Below are positions 13,043 to 13,282 of a DNA stretch of 13,282 bases, piece after piece. Position 1 is the stretch's first letter. Every line of letters starts with the position of its first letter. This DNA comes from JBLNCE01 sp050260415. GTDB taxonomy: Bacteria > Bacillota > UBA4882 > JAAYXC01. The notes below the pieces were generated by a model. That model saw only the letters and a list, made by a program, of their open reading frames with translations, had not been told where the DNA came from and searched no databases. The position numbers and the translations under genes were made by a program. The stretch is taken from the NCBI GenBank assembly GCA_050260415.1, contig JBLNCE010000122.1, positions 1-13,282 on the forward strand, in the 5' to 3' direction.

Positions 13043-13065
13043 CAACCATTGCTCAGAACAAAGCT
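13043..13065. repeat. Diverged inverted copy of the MITE end
   Basis: The reverse complement of these 23 bases matches the GGCTCTGTTCTGAGTAACGG-type end at 19 of 23 positions. It has the same orientation as the right end at 12911 but no matching target duplication, so it looks like the remnant of an older insertion. Confidence 0.6.
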
Positions 13066-13165
13066 TACGGATTTATTAACATGGCTGATAAGTTTCGTGG
13101 TTAAAAGCCTATCGGTTCTTTACGGTAATTGGTCTTATCCGCAAAGGTACCTTCGAGAATCGGGT

Positions 13166-13282
13166 TCAATAGGTCAGGATCACCGCCAGCAACTCCAGGT
13201 CCCCATCCCCGACGTTCTCGATCGCATGGCTCTTTCCCCCGCCGGTCAGGATCGCGTCGCCGGGACCCACGTCCCGGGTCTC
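13166..13282 (-). CDS. Cupin-domain protein, C-terminal fragment (runs off right edge)
   Basis: 38 codons plus stop TGA (complement of 13166-13168) are open to the window edge, so the N-terminus is missing. The residues VGPGDAILTGGGKSHAIEN fit cupin motif 2, G-x5-P-x-G-x2-H-x3-N, with the proline replaced by glycine. They continue as GDGDLELLAVILTY, the final beta strands of a small cupin. The histidine is a likely metal ligand. Substrate is unknown; small cupins of this kind include sugar isomerases and sensors. It converges on the repeat region and has no obvious intrinsic terminator after it. The frame and motif are seen directly. Confidence 0.75.
   Translation of the reverse strand, partial: ETRDVGPGDAILTGGGKSHAIENVGDGDLELLAVILTY

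Noticed and set aside
10238..13065. A complete composite transposon carrying the glycosidase
   Set aside because: Flanking bases at 10230-10237 (TCCCCTTA) do not match those after 12911 or 13065, and no transposase is encoded, so only a weaker statement is made.
12801..13079. 92-codon plus-strand frame at the right side
   Set aside because: It spans the MITE right end and REP palindromes and has no ribosome site or recognisable domain.

Overview
The window looks like part of the chromosome of a GC-rich, endospore-forming Firmicute of the Clostridia/Moorella/Desulfotomaculum type. The evidence is the rpsF-ssb-rpsR / rplI gene order, a spore-associated LonC protease beside rplI, a MazG-like gene typical of clostridial r-protein loci, a Bacillus-type large SRP RNA with an Alu domain, strong AGGAGG ribosome sites and SigA-like promoters with 17-bp spacers. 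The species cannot be named from sequence alone.

Layout. (1) 1-663: a divergent regulatory pair. A small minus-strand gene runs off the left edge, and an XRE/Cro-cI type repressor gene runs to the right. The minus-strand promoter carries a symmetric 15-bp operator candidate exactly inside its -35/-10 spacer. The repressor gene is visibly more AT-rich than the rest and looks accessory. (2) 664-1468: no gene, but a repeat island with a 40-bp direct repeat containing palindromes, a degenerate period-7 tandem array and several GTAGGGGCGCA palindromic elements. (3) 1469-2641: promoter, structured leader, rpsF, ssb, rpsR and a strong intrinsic terminator. (4) 2714-5606: MazG-like gene, rplI and lonC. 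(5) 5607-6328: the large SRP RNA gene (ffs) on the minus strand, with its own promoter and terminator, divergent from dnaE. (6) 6329-10159: dnaE (DNA polymerase III alpha, intact PHP domain) followed by an orphan HEPN-domain gene. (7) 10160-13165: a GH13 alpha-glucosidase-type gene embedded between two repeat-rich stretches. These hold shared transposon-like ends, a 348-bp MITE-like element with inverted ends and a near-perfect 8-bp target duplication, a 52-bp repeat whose two differences are compensatory in a hairpin, and a roughly 96-bp imperfect palindrome. (8) 13166-13282: the C-terminal end of a minus-strand cupin protein.

How it works together: the core is housekeeping (translation, ssDNA binding, replication, protein targeting). 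rpsF-ssb-rpsR is a compact transcription unit likely autoregulated by S6:S18 through its leader. The accessory interest is concentrated at the ends: the repressor/operator switch on the left and the repeat-bracketed glycosidase on the right. No complete novel multi-gene defence or mobile system is visible. The most distinctive signals are the operator architecture, the small non-autonomous element and the covarying repeat.
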